Shown: positions 50,704 through 59,904 of the stretch, in pieces
How the letters are laid out: each line of letters begins with the position of its first letter
Position numbering within the stretch: the stretch's first letter is position 1
Assembly (NCBI GenBank): GCA_009781495.1
Contig: WQYA01000004.1
Span: forward strand, 1 to 64,000
DNA length: 64,000 bases
Direction of reading: 5' to 3'
Source of the DNA: Cystobacterineae bacterium
GTDB taxonomy: Bacteria > Myxococcota > Myxococcia > Myxococcales > Myxococcaceae
Position numbers and translations under genes: made by a program
The notes under the pieces: generated by a model
Database searches by the model: none
The model's input: only the letters and a program-made list of their open reading frames with translations
What the model was told of the DNA's origin: nothing

Positions 50704-52098
50704 ATGCCCTTCCCCTCTGAATTTTGGAATACCCTTAAAACAGAATTCCCCGAAAACTTTTTCAGTACCGAAGAAGCGCTTCTGCAAAGCCACAGCGTGG
50801 ACTGGACAACCGCTTTCTCCCCCCAAGCTTCCCTCGTCGTTTTTCCTCGGACAACAGAAGAAATTTCTCGCTATATGGCCCTGTGTACGCGCTTTGCCGT
50901 CCCCGTCGTCCCTTCCGGGGGCCGCACAGGGCTTGCCGGCGGCGCTGTCGCAACCCAAGGCGAAACCATTCTGTCCCTCGAAAAAATGCGCGCCCTGGGC
51001 GCCGTCGACGTGCTTGGACAAACGCTGGAAGTGGAAGCCGGCGTCCCAACAGAAGCGGTGCATGAGCATTGCGCCCAACACGGCCTCTTCTGGCCCATTG
51101 ACTTGGCCGCCAAAGGCTCCAGCCAAATCGGCGGCAACCTCGCCACCAATGTCGGCGGCGTGCGCGTCATCCGCTATGGGCTGGCGCGCCAGTGGGTGCT
51201 GGGCATGGAAGTCGTTCTCCCCAACGGTACGGTTTTGCAACTCAACAACGCCTTGGAAAAAAACAACACAGGCATTGACTTGCGCCAACTCTTCATCGGC
51301 AGCGAAGGCATCCTGGGAATCATCTCCAAAGCCACCCTTAAACTCGTGCGCATTCCCCCTAAACCCCAAGTCCTTTTGCTGGCTACACATAGCCTTGAGA
51401 ATATCCTCTCCCTCTTCCTACGCGCACGCCAAGCCCCCTTCACCCTCTGCGCCTTTGAGTTTTTTACCAGCCAGTGCTTGGCCCGCGTACAACAACACCG
51501 TAAACGGTATATGCCCCTCGAAACCCCCGCCAGCCACTATGCCCTCCTCGAAGTCGAAACCGAAAACCCAGAGGCCTTGGAAGCCTGGGTAGGCCAATGC
51601 ATGGAGGACGTCGTCGTGGACGGCATATTGGCCCAAGGCGGTCAACAAGCCCGCCAACTTTGGGAGCTTCGCGAGTCCATCAGCGAAAGCTTGTCCGCAA
51701 CCGGTATGCCCCACAAAAACGACATCGCCTTGCCCATCGCCCATCTCCTGGACTTCTGCAAAGGCTTGGAAGCTTTCTTCGCTGACAAATACCCCGGGTG
51801 GGAGGTTTGCCTCTTCGGACACATCGGCGACGGCAACCTCCACGTCAATGTCCTCAAACCTCCAGACATGGACAAATCTACCTTCCTCGCTAAAACCAGC
51901 GAAGTCGATAACGACGTCTTCTCCCTCGTGAAACAACACCACGGCAGCATCAGCGCGGAGCACGGCATCGGGCTTCTTAAACGCCCCTATCTGCATTATT
52001 CGCGTACGCCTGAAGAGTTAAACTTGATGCGTATGCTTAAAAAAGCGGTAGACCCCCTGGGTATCCTTAACCCTGGGAAAGTCCTGCCCCCGCTTTAA
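50704..52098 (+). CDS. FAD-linked oxidase (GlcD / D-lactate / D-2-hydroxyglutarate dehydrogenase family)
   Basis: A 464-residue flavoenzyme. The FAD-binding PCMH domain covers residues 40-220 ('VVPSGGRTGLAGGAV', 'KGSSQIGGNLATNVGGVRVI'). The C-terminal domain has the family's metal-binding and substrate His pattern ('FGHIGDGNLHVNV', 'SISAEHGIG'). It oxidises a D-2-hydroxy acid; the best fits are D-lactate or D-2-hydroxyglutarate, not separable from sequence alone. It is monocistronic, between the OmpA terminator and a convergent barrel gene. Confidence 0.88.
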   Translation: MPFPSEFWNTLKTEFPENFFSTEEALLQSHSVDWTTAFSPQASLVVFPRTTEEISRYMALCTRFAVPVVPSGGRTGLAGGAVATQGETILSLEKMRALGAVDVLGQTLEVEAGVPTEAVHEHCAQHGLFWPIDLAAKGSSQIGGNLATNVGGVRVIRYGLARQWVLGMEVVLPNGTVLQLNNALEKNNTGIDLRQLFIGSEGILGIISKATLKLVRIPPKPQVLLLATHSLENILSLFLRARQAPFTLCAFEFFTSQCLARVQQHRKRYMPLETPASHYALLEVETENPEALEAWVGQCMEDVVVDGILAQGGQQARQLWELRESISESLSATGMPHKNDIALPIAHLLDFCKGLEAFFADKYPGWEVCLFGHIGDGNLHVNVLKPPDMDKSTFLAKTSEVDNDVFSLVKQHHGSISAEHGIGLLKRPYLHYSRTPEELNLMRMLKKAVDPLGILNPGKVLPPL

Positions 52099-52113
52099 AT
52101 ATGCCCCCTACCC

Positions 52114-52956
52114 TTAAAAACGGTAGGAAATGCCGCTTTTCACTTCGGCTACGAAAACCACATCCCCCCCGTGGACGCTCTGCCAGGCGCTCCCAACAAC
52201 GTTAATGGCGGGGCCCATCGTTAGAGCAGCATGCAGCAAAAAATTGGGGGTGAAAAAAATGTCTACGCCCGCACCCAGGAGTATGGGCAACAAAAAGCTG
52301 TCCTTCCTCCCCTGCTTCCCAAACTCCAATACCATCGGCATGTCCAAAAGAATCCCCAAACTCACCCGGCGCGAAAGCGCCAAACCCAGTTGGAAACCCA
52401 CCGGAAGCGCCAGCCCCATGACGGTGTTTCCAGAATAGAAATCCGCTAGAAAACCCGGCTCCACCTTCATCGCCAAAGACAAAAAACCCGTGTCGAAAAA
52501 ACCGACTTTCAACAAAGCTTGGACTTTAACCCCGGGGACCGTGTCGGTAGGGGTGGTTCTAACGTAAGTATAGCCCCTGTAGTAGTCTTGAATCTCCCCC
52601 CACCCTAAGTTGAAGGTGAAACGCAGCCCTAAGTCCAAACCTGAAAAAAGGCCATAGGAAAAGCCTGCCCTAAACCCAATCCGGTCGTCCTCATAGCTTC
52701 TGTTCGCAATGCTGCCCAAATAGGCAAACGCGCCTTCCATGCCGCCTTCAATCGCAAAGGAGCCTCCTCCCAGGGTTTTGCCCCCTACCACACCCCAATC
52801 CTGCCCCCTAGGGCCCCTCTTCTTGGAGCCAGGCTGCCTCCCCGCATTCTCCTGCTGCTCTGCCCCATCCTCCTCTTCCATATCCCCCCGCCCCTGGGCT
52901 AAAATGTCTGCACTCCATAAAAAGAAACCCAATACCCAAAACGCTTTTTTGCTCAT
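52114..52956 (-). CDS. outer-membrane beta-barrel protein
   Basis: A 280-residue exported protein. The signal peptide ends near 'ILAQG', then about 40 residues rich in Glu, Gln, Gly and Lys lead into strands with alternating hydrophobics and Gly ('FRAGFSYGLFSGLDLGLRF'), ending 'SGISYRF' with a terminal Phe, the classical barrel-assembly signal. It is not recognised more closely. It is convergent with the FAD oxidase, with 15 bases between stops. Confidence 0.75.
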   Translation of the reverse strand: MSKKAFWVLGFFLWSADILAQGRGDMEEEDGAEQQENAGRQPGSKKRGPRGQDWGVVGGKTLGGGSFAIEGGMEGAFAYLGSIANRSYEDDRIGFRAGFSYGLFSGLDLGLRFTFNLGWGEIQDYYRGYTYVRTTPTDTVPGVKVQALLKVGFFDTGFLSLAMKVEPGFLADFYSGNTVMGLALPVGFQLGLALSRRVSLGILLDMPMVLEFGKQGRKDSFLLPILLGAGVDIFFTPNFLLHAALTMGPAINVVGSAWQSVHGGDVVFVAEVKSGISYRF

Positions 52957-53281
52957 AGGCTGATACTCCCGCTTTAAACCCGTCTCCCGTTAAAATAAAA
53001 CTCCATAATACCCTCTATTTTCGACCGACTTCTCTCATAATACAACCTTTAAAACCCAAGTATAAACCCTGTGCTGCCCAGGGCTTGGGGCTTTTCCTAA
53101 TGGCGATTTTCCCTCGGGTTTGTTTCAAACTTCCTGCCTCACACACGGATTATCTGCCGTGTTCGAATTTTGTTGCGGCTGGGGGGCAAGGGAAAGGCGG
53201 GGGGCTAACCCATTCCGATATGGTTAAAATGTTGGGTTTTCATTGACTATTGGCCCGTCATTACCTACGAAGCTCGCAGCC
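52957..53281. other. divergent intergenic region
   Basis: About 325 bases between the leftward barrel gene and nuoE. The ORF track's nuoE start is a TTG at 53243; I prefer the ATG at 53282. No clear promoter consensus was found. An AT-rich block near 53020-53065 is the most likely place for promoters in either direction. Confidence 0.4.
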
Positions 53282-53770
53282 ATGTCGGATCCCTTGTTCA
53301 CCCAAGAAGAATACCGAAAGTTCGACGAGGGTATCGCCGAACTCCTCCTCCATTACCCCAGTGACAGAAAAAGCGCGGCCATGCTGCCCGCCCTGCGCCT
53401 CCTGCAAACGATGAAAGGCTGGCTCCCCCCAGAGGGCATGGAGCTTGTCGCTCAAAGGCTGGAGACTCACAAGGAGCATGCTTATGAGGTCGCTACCTTC
53501 TATGTCATGTACCATACCCAAAAGCCCGCCACCTATGTCATCGACGTCTGCACCAGCCTCTCCTGCTCCCTGCGCGGCGCCGAAAGCCTGCTGGCCTTCC
53601 TGGAGAAAAAATTGGACACCTGCGCAGGCGTCAACGGGGAACGCTATTTTGTGCGCGAAGCGGAATGCCTGGCTTCTTGCAGCACGGCCCCCTGCTTCCA
53701 AATCAACGAGGACCACTTTGAGAGCCTCACCCCTCAAAAGGTGGAGCAAATCCTGGAGAACCTCAAATGA
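53282..53770 (+). CDS. nuoE: NADH-quinone oxidoreductase subunit E
   Basis: A 162-residue thioredoxin-like [2Fe-2S] subunit of the complex I NADH-oxidising module. The cluster Cys are in 'CTSLSC' and 'ECLASCSTAPC', spaced as usual. The N-terminal helical part ('LPALRLLQTMKGWLPPEGME') is typical. The ATG at 53282 gives the family length. It overlaps nuoF by four bases. Confidence 0.95.
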   Translation: MSDPLFTQEEYRKFDEGIAELLLHYPSDRKSAAMLPALRLLQTMKGWLPPEGMELVAQRLETHKEHAYEVATFYVMYHTQKPATYVIDVCTSLSCSLRGAESLLAFLEKKLDTCAGVNGERYFVREAECLASCSTAPCFQINEDHFESLTPQKVEQILENLK

Positions 53771-55098
53771 GCGTGCCCTTCGAAAAAGTCATCTCCCGCG
53801 ACTGGGACAAGCCCGCACAAAGTACCCTCGTCGGCTATAAACGTTCCGGCGGCTATAAAAACCTTCAGAAGGTCCTCTCCCTCTCCCCCCAACAAATCAT
53901 TGACGAGGTCAAAAAATCCAACCTGCGCGGGCGCGGCGGCGCAGGCTTTCCGACGGGCGTCAAGTGGGGGTTTGTCCCCAAGGACAGCCCCAAACCCAAA
54001 TACCTCTGCGTCAACGCCGACGAGTCGGAGCCGGGCACCGCGAAGGACCGCTATATCCTCGAAAGAGACCCGCACCTGCTGCTCGAAGGCATCGCCATCG
54101 CTTGCTGGGCGCTGGGTGCGCATACGTGCTATATTTATGCACGCGGCGAATTTAAATACCCTTCCAGCGTGCTCGACAGGGCTATTGCCGAAGCCTATGC
54201 CGACGGCATTTTCGGCCGTAGGCTTATGGACACCCCCTTCGCCCTCGACGTCTATCAGGTGCGCGGCGCAGGGGCCTATATCTGCGGCGAAGAAACCGCT
54301 TTGCTGGAGTCGCTCGAAGGCAAAAAAGGCTGGCCCCGCCTCAAACCCCCCTTCCCCGCCGTCGTGGGCCTCTTCGGTTGCCCTACCGTCGTTAACAACG
54401 TCGAAACCATCGCCGCCTTGCCGCGTATTTTTGAAAAAGGCGCCGAGTGGTTTGCCGGCCTCGGCACCGAAAAATCCGGCGGTACACGCCTTGTTACCCT
54501 ATCGGGCAGCGTTAACCGCCCCGGCACCTATGAAGCCCCCATGCAGGCCACCGTTGAGGAGATGATTTATTCCCAGGAATATGGCCAGGGTATGCCTGAA
54601 GGACGCAAACCCAAAGCCGTTATTCCCGGCGGCTCCTCCGCCCCCGTCCTCACCGCCTCCGAAATCGGCGTCTCGCTGGACTTTGACGCCTATCGCCCAC
54701 TCCATTCCATGGCCGGCTCCGGCGGCATTATTGTTATTGATGACGCTACCTGCATCGTCCGCGCACTGTGGCGCGTGACGCGCTTCTATGCCGAAGAGTC
54801 CTGTGGGCAATGCACGCCCTGTCGCGAGGGGCAACCGTGGATGACGCGCCTTCTGCGCAAAATAGAAGAGGGCCATGGGCAGCCCGGGGACTTGGACACT
54901 TTGATGGATGTGGCTTCGGCCATCGCCCCCTGGCCCCCCGTCGGTTTGGGGAATACGGTGTGCGCTTTGGGTGACGCCGGCGCTTTGCCTGTGCAGTCTT
55001 TTGTGACAAAATTCCGCGAGGAGTTTGAGCAACACATTTCTGAACAACGCTGCCCCTATGGCGACAAACCCTGGGGCGCTTTTGGAGACTTCAAGTGA
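53767..55098 (+). CDS. nuoF: NADH-quinone oxidoreductase subunit F
   Basis: A 443-residue subunit that binds FMN, NADH and one [4Fe-4S] cluster. NADH/FMN motifs: 'NLRGRGGAGFPTGVKWGFVP' and 'YLCVNADESEPGTAKDRYIL'; cluster: 'SCGQCTPCREG' with the distal Cys in 'NTVCALGD'. It accepts electrons from NADH and passes them into complex I. It is flanked by four-base overlaps with nuoE and nuoJ. In the usual operon nuoG, nuoH and nuoI would follow; they are missing here. Confidence 0.97.
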   Translation: MSVPFEKVISRDWDKPAQSTLVGYKRSGGYKNLQKVLSLSPQQIIDEVKKSNLRGRGGAGFPTGVKWGFVPKDSPKPKYLCVNADESEPGTAKDRYILERDPHLLLEGIAIACWALGAHTCYIYARGEFKYPSSVLDRAIAEAYADGIFGRRLMDTPFALDVYQVRGAGAYICGEETALLESLEGKKGWPRLKPPFPAVVGLFGCPTVVNNVETIAALPRIFEKGAEWFAGLGTEKSGGTRLVTLSGSVNRPGTYEAPMQATVEEMIYSQEYGQGMPEGRKPKAVIPGGSSAPVLTASEIGVSLDFDAYRPLHSMAGSGGIIVIDDATCIVRALWRVTRFYAEESCGQCTPCREGQPWMTRLLRKIEEGHGQPGDLDTLMDVASAIAPWPPVGLGNTVCALGDAGALPVQSFVTKFREEFEQHISEQRCPYGDKPWGAFGDFK

Positions 55099-55607
55099 GT
55101 GTTGAAATCATCTTGTTCTTCGTCTTCTCGGTGTGCACGCTCGCAGGGGCCAGTCTCGTCATCTTCGCGAAAAGCCCCCTCACCAGCGCCATGTCCCTCG
55201 TCGCTACCTTCTTCTTCCTCGCCGGTATTTATGTGCTGCTGTTCGCCCATGCCATCGCCGCACTCCAAATTATGGTGTATGCGGGCGCCGTTATGGTGCT
55301 GTTCCTCCTCGTTATTATGCTCCTCCCCCTGAAGGATGCCCCTCCTCCCCTACGCCTCTCCCCTGCCCGGTGGATAGGCGCCCTCTCTAGCGCCACTGTC
55401 CTAAGCATCCTCATCTATGCCTCCCTCCAATGGCATAACTCCCTGGAAACCAATACCACGGGCCAGAATGCCCTCATGTATTTCGGTAACCTGGAAGACA
55501 TCGGCATCTCCATTTATACCCAGTGGCTGTTCCCCTTTGAGGCACTTTCTCTGCTGTTGCTTGCAGCCATTTTGGGCGCTGTCGTCATCGCTAAGAAACG
55601 AATTTAG
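55095..55607 (+). CDS. nuoJ: NADH-quinone oxidoreductase subunit J
   Basis: A 170-residue membrane subunit with five hydrophobic helices; the third has the conserved 'IMVYAGAVMVLFLLVIMLL', which includes the family pi-bulge segment. The start is a GTG overlapping the nuoF stop (GTGA). It is part of the proton-pumping membrane arm. It is placed directly after nuoF, which is unusual. Confidence 0.95.
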   Translation: MSVEIILFFVFSVCTLAGASLVIFAKSPLTSAMSLVATFFFLAGIYVLLFAHAIAALQIMVYAGAVMVLFLLVIMLLPLKDAPPPLRLSPARWIGALSSATVLSILIYASLQWHNSLETNTTGQNALMYFGNLEDIGISIYTQWLFPFEALSLLLLAAILGAVVIAKKRI

Positions 55608-55619
55608 GAGAAAGCTCGA

Positions 55620-55922
55620 ATGATTCCTGTCACCGCCTGTCTCTTGTTGTCGGCCATGCTGTTTTGCCTGGGAATGTTGGGCTTCCTTCTGCGCAAAAAT
55701 GCCCTCATCGTCTTCATGAGTGTGGAGCTGATGCTCAATGCGGCCAACCTGGCCTTCATTGGGTTCGCACGTGTACATGGCGACATTACAGGCCACGTCT
55801 CTGTATTCTTCGTCATCGCTGTCGCAGCCGCCGAGGCAGCTGTGGGGTTGGCCATCATCATCGCCTTGTATAGAAACCGAAAGACTTTGGACGTTGACGA
55901 AGTGCGGTTCATGAAACATTGA
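55620..55922 (+). CDS. nuoK: NADH-quinone oxidoreductase subunit K
   Basis: A 100-residue membrane subunit with three helices and the conserved Glu in 'FMSVELMLNAANLAF' and in 'AAAEAAVGLAIIIALYR', needed for proton transfer. AGGAGAAAG lies just before the ATG. It is 12 bases after nuoJ and 38 before nuoL. Confidence 0.96.
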   Translation: MIPVTACLLLSAMLFCLGMLGFLLRKNALIVFMSVELMLNAANLAFIGFARVHGDITGHVSVFFVIAVAAAEAAVGLAIIIALYRNRKTLDVDEVRFMKH

Positions 55923-55960
55923 ATTTGACTGAACTTGACTGAACTCAAAAAGCGAAAACC

Positions 55961-58183
55961 ATGGAAAAGCTCTTCCCGGAATATCCATTCCCGCTTCAGA
56001 CCCTAGAAAACGGCTTGTGGCTCATCATCGCCTTGCCTCTTTTGGGCGCCTTCATCAACGGCGTCTTCGGCAAAGCGCTCAGCCGCAAGAGTGTCCATTG
56101 GGTGGCTTGCGCCTCCGTGGGCGGCTCCTTCTTGCTGTCGCTTCTCGTCATATGGGCACTCGGCAGTGCGAGCGCCTTTGTCCCCAACCCCTTCTCTTCA
56201 GATACCGCACGCTATGCACTGTCCGCAGACTATGGCACTTGGTTTTCTGCCGGGGGTTTCAAAGTCAACTTCGGCCTCTTGGCGGACAGACTCTCCGCCA
56301 GCATGTTGCTGGTGATTACGGGGGTAGGTTTCCTTATCCACCTCTATTCCACCTCCTATATGGAGCATGACAAAGGTTATGCGAAATATTTTTGCTTCCT
56401 TAACCTCTTTGTCGCGATGATGTTAACGTTGGTGTTGGCCGACTCCCTGGTCCTCCTCTTCGTCGGCTGGGAGGGCGTGGGCCTTTGCAGCTACCTGCTC
56501 ATCGGCTTCTGGTATGACGACAACGCCAAAGCATGGGCGGGCCGTAAAGCCTTCATTACCAACCGAATCGGCGACTTCGGCTTCCTGGTCGCCAGCTTCC
56601 TCCTGGTTCTGCTGGTCGCCGCCGCCGTCAAAGAGGCTCCCCAAGGCACCCCCGCCACCTCCTATCGGTTTTCTGTGGGCCTCCATGAAAAAGGCCCCCT
56701 GGCTTTCCAAAGCCTGTCCGCCTTGGCTACCACCCTGGTGGCCCAGGATAGCAGCTTAGAGCCCAGCGAGAATGTACCCCCCCTGTTCATCCATCGACAC
56801 ATTGAGACAGGCCCCCTCAAGGGCTATAGCTATGCGGGGGTAATGACGGTGGTCCTGCTCTTCTTCTTGCTGGGCGCCGCAGGCAAAAGCGCCCAACTGC
56901 CCCTCTATGTCTGGCTGCCCGACGCGATGGCAGGCCCTACGCCGGTCTCTGCCCTTATCCACGCGGCTACCATGGTAACGGCCGGCGTCTATCTCTTCTG
57001 CCGCATCTCCTATCTGGTGGTGCTCTCCCCCTTCGCTATGGCTACCATCGCTGTCGTGGGGTGCCTTACGGCCCTCATCGCCGCCCTTATCGCCTTCGCC
57101 CAGGATGATATTAAGAAAATTTTAGCCTATTCTACCGTCTCCCAACTGGGCTTTATGTTTATGGGCATAGGCTGCGGCCTCTTCTGGGCCGCTTTCCTGC
57201 ATGTCGTGACGCATGCCTTCTTCAAAGCCTGCATGTTCTTGGGCGCAGGCTCCGTCATGCATGGCAACGGCGACGAAACCAATATTAAACGCCTGGGCGG
57301 CTTGCGCAAAGAAATGCCTTGGACGGCTTGGACTTTCCTCATCGGCACCTTGGCCATTACCGGCATCGTCCCCCTGTCGGGTTTCTTCTCCAAAGACGCC
57401 ATTCTCTTCGGACTCGAAACACAGCAACTGGCGGATGTCCATGTGCTGCATACGCTCTATTACCTGGGCCTTGTCGCTGCGGCTTGTACCGCTTTCTATA
57501 TGGTACGCCTCTATGTGCTGACTTTTGAGGGCCAACGCTCCCCCCTCGCTAAACTCCCCCATGCCCATGAAAGCGCATGGCCTATGACGCTGCCCCTCGG
57601 TGTCCTGGCTGTCCTCTCTATTGTAGCCATTCTCCACGGCTTCCCCTATCTGCTGCCTGCCCCTAACGCCTCCCCTAACCAAACCCTTATGGAATTCTAT
57701 TTGACGCCGGTGTTCGGTTTGGCCAACCGAATCGGCTTTCACGCTCAAACACTGCTGGGAAACGGGCTCGACAAAGCTTCTTGGGAGAGCTTGCTCTGGA
57801 CAGGTTGGCTTAAAGCCTGGCTCATCGCTTTGGCAAGCGGTGGAATTTCTGCCTTCCTCTATCTCAAGCTGTGGAGGGGGGAGCGCAAGTTCCCTGCCAT
57901 TTTGGAGCCCTTGCGTCGCTTCGCACAAAACAAATTCTTCGTGGATGAGCTTTATGAGCTTTTGTTCATTGAGCGGGCAAAGGGCCTGGCCAAGGGGCTC
58001 TATCGCTATATAGACGCCTTCCTCGTTGACCGCGTCGCCGTACACGGTACTGCGCAAACCGTGGGCTTTGTGGGCAAGGTGTTGTGCTGGTTCCAAAACG
58101 GCAACGTCCAGGCTTATGCATCCGCCATCGCCCTGGCGCTGGCAGTTGGCTTGACTTACGCATTGCTTCAGGTGCTCTCGTGA
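55961..58183 (+). CDS. nuoL: NADH-quinone oxidoreductase subunit L
   Basis: A 740-residue antiporter-like proton-pumping subunit with about 16 helices. Signatures: 'FVGWEGVGLCSYLLIGFWY', 'PLYVWLPDAMAGPTPVSALI' and 'IKKILAYSTVSQLGFM'. The C-terminal part includes the long lateral helix region typical of NuoL. The stop overlaps the nuoM start (GTGA). Confidence 0.97.
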   Translation: MEKLFPEYPFPLQTLENGLWLIIALPLLGAFINGVFGKALSRKSVHWVACASVGGSFLLSLLVIWALGSASAFVPNPFSSDTARYALSADYGTWFSAGGFKVNFGLLADRLSASMLLVITGVGFLIHLYSTSYMEHDKGYAKYFCFLNLFVAMMLTLVLADSLVLLFVGWEGVGLCSYLLIGFWYDDNAKAWAGRKAFITNRIGDFGFLVASFLLVLLVAAAVKEAPQGTPATSYRFSVGLHEKGPLAFQSLSALATTLVAQDSSLEPSENVPPLFIHRHIETGPLKGYSYAGVMTVVLLFFLLGAAGKSAQLPLYVWLPDAMAGPTPVSALIHAATMVTAGVYLFCRISYLVVLSPFAMATIAVVGCLTALIAALIAFAQDDIKKILAYSTVSQLGFMFMGIGCGLFWAAFLHVVTHAFFKACMFLGAGSVMHGNGDETNIKRLGGLRKEMPWTAWTFLIGTLAITGIVPLSGFFSKDAILFGLETQQLADVHVLHTLYYLGLVAAACTAFYMVRLYVLTFEGQRSPLAKLPHAHESAWPMTLPLGVLAVLSIVAILHGFPYLLPAPNASPNQTLMEFYLTPVFGLANRIGFHAQTLLGNGLDKASWESLLWTGWLKAWLIALASGGISAFLYLKLWRGERKFPAILEPLRRFAQNKFFVDELYELLFIERAKGLAKGLYRYIDAFLVDRVAVHGTAQTVGFVGKVLCWFQNGNVQAYASAIALALAVGLTYALLQVLS

Positions 58184-59904
58184 ATGCCTCCTCCACGCTG
58201 CTGAATTATGTCGTCTTCCTCCCCATGGCTTTCGCTTTGCTCCTCCTCCTCCTCCCGGGCAACGAGAAGGGACAAATACGCTTCGCCACCCTCTTGGGTA
58301 TGCTGGTTAACCTCGTTACCGGTATTTGGGCCTTTGCTGCTTTCAAGCCTGGAGGCCCTGAGTTCCAACTGGAATACCGCTTGTCCTGGCTGTCGGATTT
58401 GGGAATCAGCTATCACCTCGGCGTGGACGGCTTGGCTGTCGCGCTCGTCTTGCTGACGGCTGTGCTGGGACCCTTGGTGGTGTTGTCTTCGTGGCGCTTT
58501 GTCGAGGAGCGCGTCAAAGAGTTCCACGTTTGTTTGCTCATCCTCCAAACGGCGATGATGGGGGCCCTGTGTTCTCTGGACGTCATGTTGTTCTATATCT
58601 TCTTCGAGGCCATGCTCATCCCCATGTATTTCCTCATTGGGGTGTTCGGCTCCGAGGAGCGTCAAAAGGCCGCCCTTAAATTCTTCCTTTATACCCTTGT
58701 GGGCTCCCTGCTCATGCTGCTCGCCTTGCTGTGGGTCTTCTTCTTGTCGGGCCCCGAAGGCACACGCAGCTTTGACTATGCCGCCCTCTATAACAGCCTC
58801 ATGGATGCCAACCGCGAGGTCAGCCTCTGCATGCAAAACAACGCGCATTGCTCCAACCTCTCCGCCACCGCCGCTGCCTTGCTCCAATGGGGGCCGTGGA
58901 TGTTTGGGGCCTTCGCTTTGGCCTTCGCTATTAAAGTCCCCATGTTTCCTGTGCACACCTGGTTGCCGGACGCCCACGTGCAAGCGCCGGTTGCAGGTTC
59001 CATGGTGTTGGCAGGCGTCCTGCTCAAAATGGGGACTTTCGGTTTCTGGCGCTATGCCATGCCCCTGTTTCCAGCACAGGCCTGGGCCTATCAAAATGTC
59101 CTCGTCGCCTTGTCGCTCATCGGCATCGTCTATGGCGCGCTCATGTGCTTGGCACAAAAAGACATCAAAAAACTCATCGCCTATAGCTCCGTCTCGCACA
59201 TGGGCTTTTGCATGCTGGGCATGCTGACTTTCCAAGCAGAAGGCACCATGGGCGCGGCCTATCAAATGCTCAACCACGGCGTTTCTACGGGTGCGCTCTT
59301 CTTGCTGTTCGGCATGCTCTATGAGCGTCGCCACCTGCGTAACATGGCAGACTATGGTGGTATCGCTAAGGCTATGCCTATCTTTACGGTTTTCTTTATC
59401 ATCATTACCTTCTCCTCCATTGCGGTACCCGGCACCAACGGGTTTGTGGGCGAGTTTCTGGTGCTGTTGGGCACCTTCAAAAGCAACTTGCCGATGTGGG
59501 CAGGCATTCTCGCAACCACGGGCGTTATTTTCGGTGCGGCCTATATGTTGTGGGTGGTGCAGCGCGTCTTCTTTGGCCCTGTGACACAACAAGCCAACGC
59601 AAGTTTGAAAGACATCAACTTCCGCGAGTTTGTCACTGCGCTGCCCCTCGTGCTTCTCGTCTTCTTCATGGGACTCAGGCCCCAACCCATTTTGGAAGTG
59701 CTTTCTCCTTCTGTGGAGCGCTATGTGGCGCGGGTACACCAAGCAAGGCCTAACCCTGAAGCTAAAACCCTCTCCCCCCAAAGGGAAAAGGAAGCTCTTT
59801 GGATGCATGTCAGTGCCTTGCCCCCCCCCCAGCCACTACACGTACAACAAGTGGATGATTCTCAACCCCTTCTTGCCAACAACCAACCAGGAGAGCGGCC
59901 ATGA
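58180..59904 (+). CDS. nuoM: NADH-quinone oxidoreductase subunit M
   Basis: A 574-residue antiporter-like subunit from the GTG at 58180 that overlaps the nuoL stop; the ORF track's start lies within nuoL. Signatures: 'EAMLIPMYFLIGVFG', 'FPVHTWLPDAHVQAPVAGSM' and 'IKKLIAYSSVSHMGFCMLG'. About 50 extra residues follow the last helix, and a run of ten C (59821-59830) lies there, 74 bases from the stop. The stop overlaps nuoN by four bases. Confidence 0.97.
   Translation: MNASSTLLNYVVFLPMAFALLLLLLPGNEKGQIRFATLLGMLVNLVTGIWAFAAFKPGGPEFQLEYRLSWLSDLGISYHLGVDGLAVALVLLTAVLGPLVVLSSWRFVEERVKEFHVCLLILQTAMMGALCSLDVMLFYIFFEAMLIPMYFLIGVFGSEERQKAALKFFLYTLVGSLLMLLALLWVFFLSGPEGTRSFDYAALYNSLMDANREVSLCMQNNAHCSNLSATAAALLQWGPWMFGAFALAFAIKVPMFPVHTWLPDAHVQAPVAGSMVLAGVLLKMGTFGFWRYAMPLFPAQAWAYQNVLVALSLIGIVYGALMCLAQKDIKKLIAYSSVSHMGFCMLGMLTFQAEGTMGAAYQMLNHGVSTGALFLLFGMLYERRHLRNMADYGGIAKAMPIFTVFFIIITFSSIAVPGTNGFVGEFLVLLGTFKSNLPMWAGILATTGVIFGAAYMLWVVQRVFFGPVTQQANASLKDINFREFVTALPLVLLVFFMGLRPQPILEVLSPSVERYVARVHQARPNPEAKTLSPQREKEALWMHVSALPPPQPLHVQQVDDSQPLLANNQPGERP

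Noticed and set aside
58168-59808. 546-residue minus-strand ORF opposite nuoM
   Set aside because: It has a His/Gln/Glu-rich composition typical of the antisense of a membrane protein; nuoM is certain.
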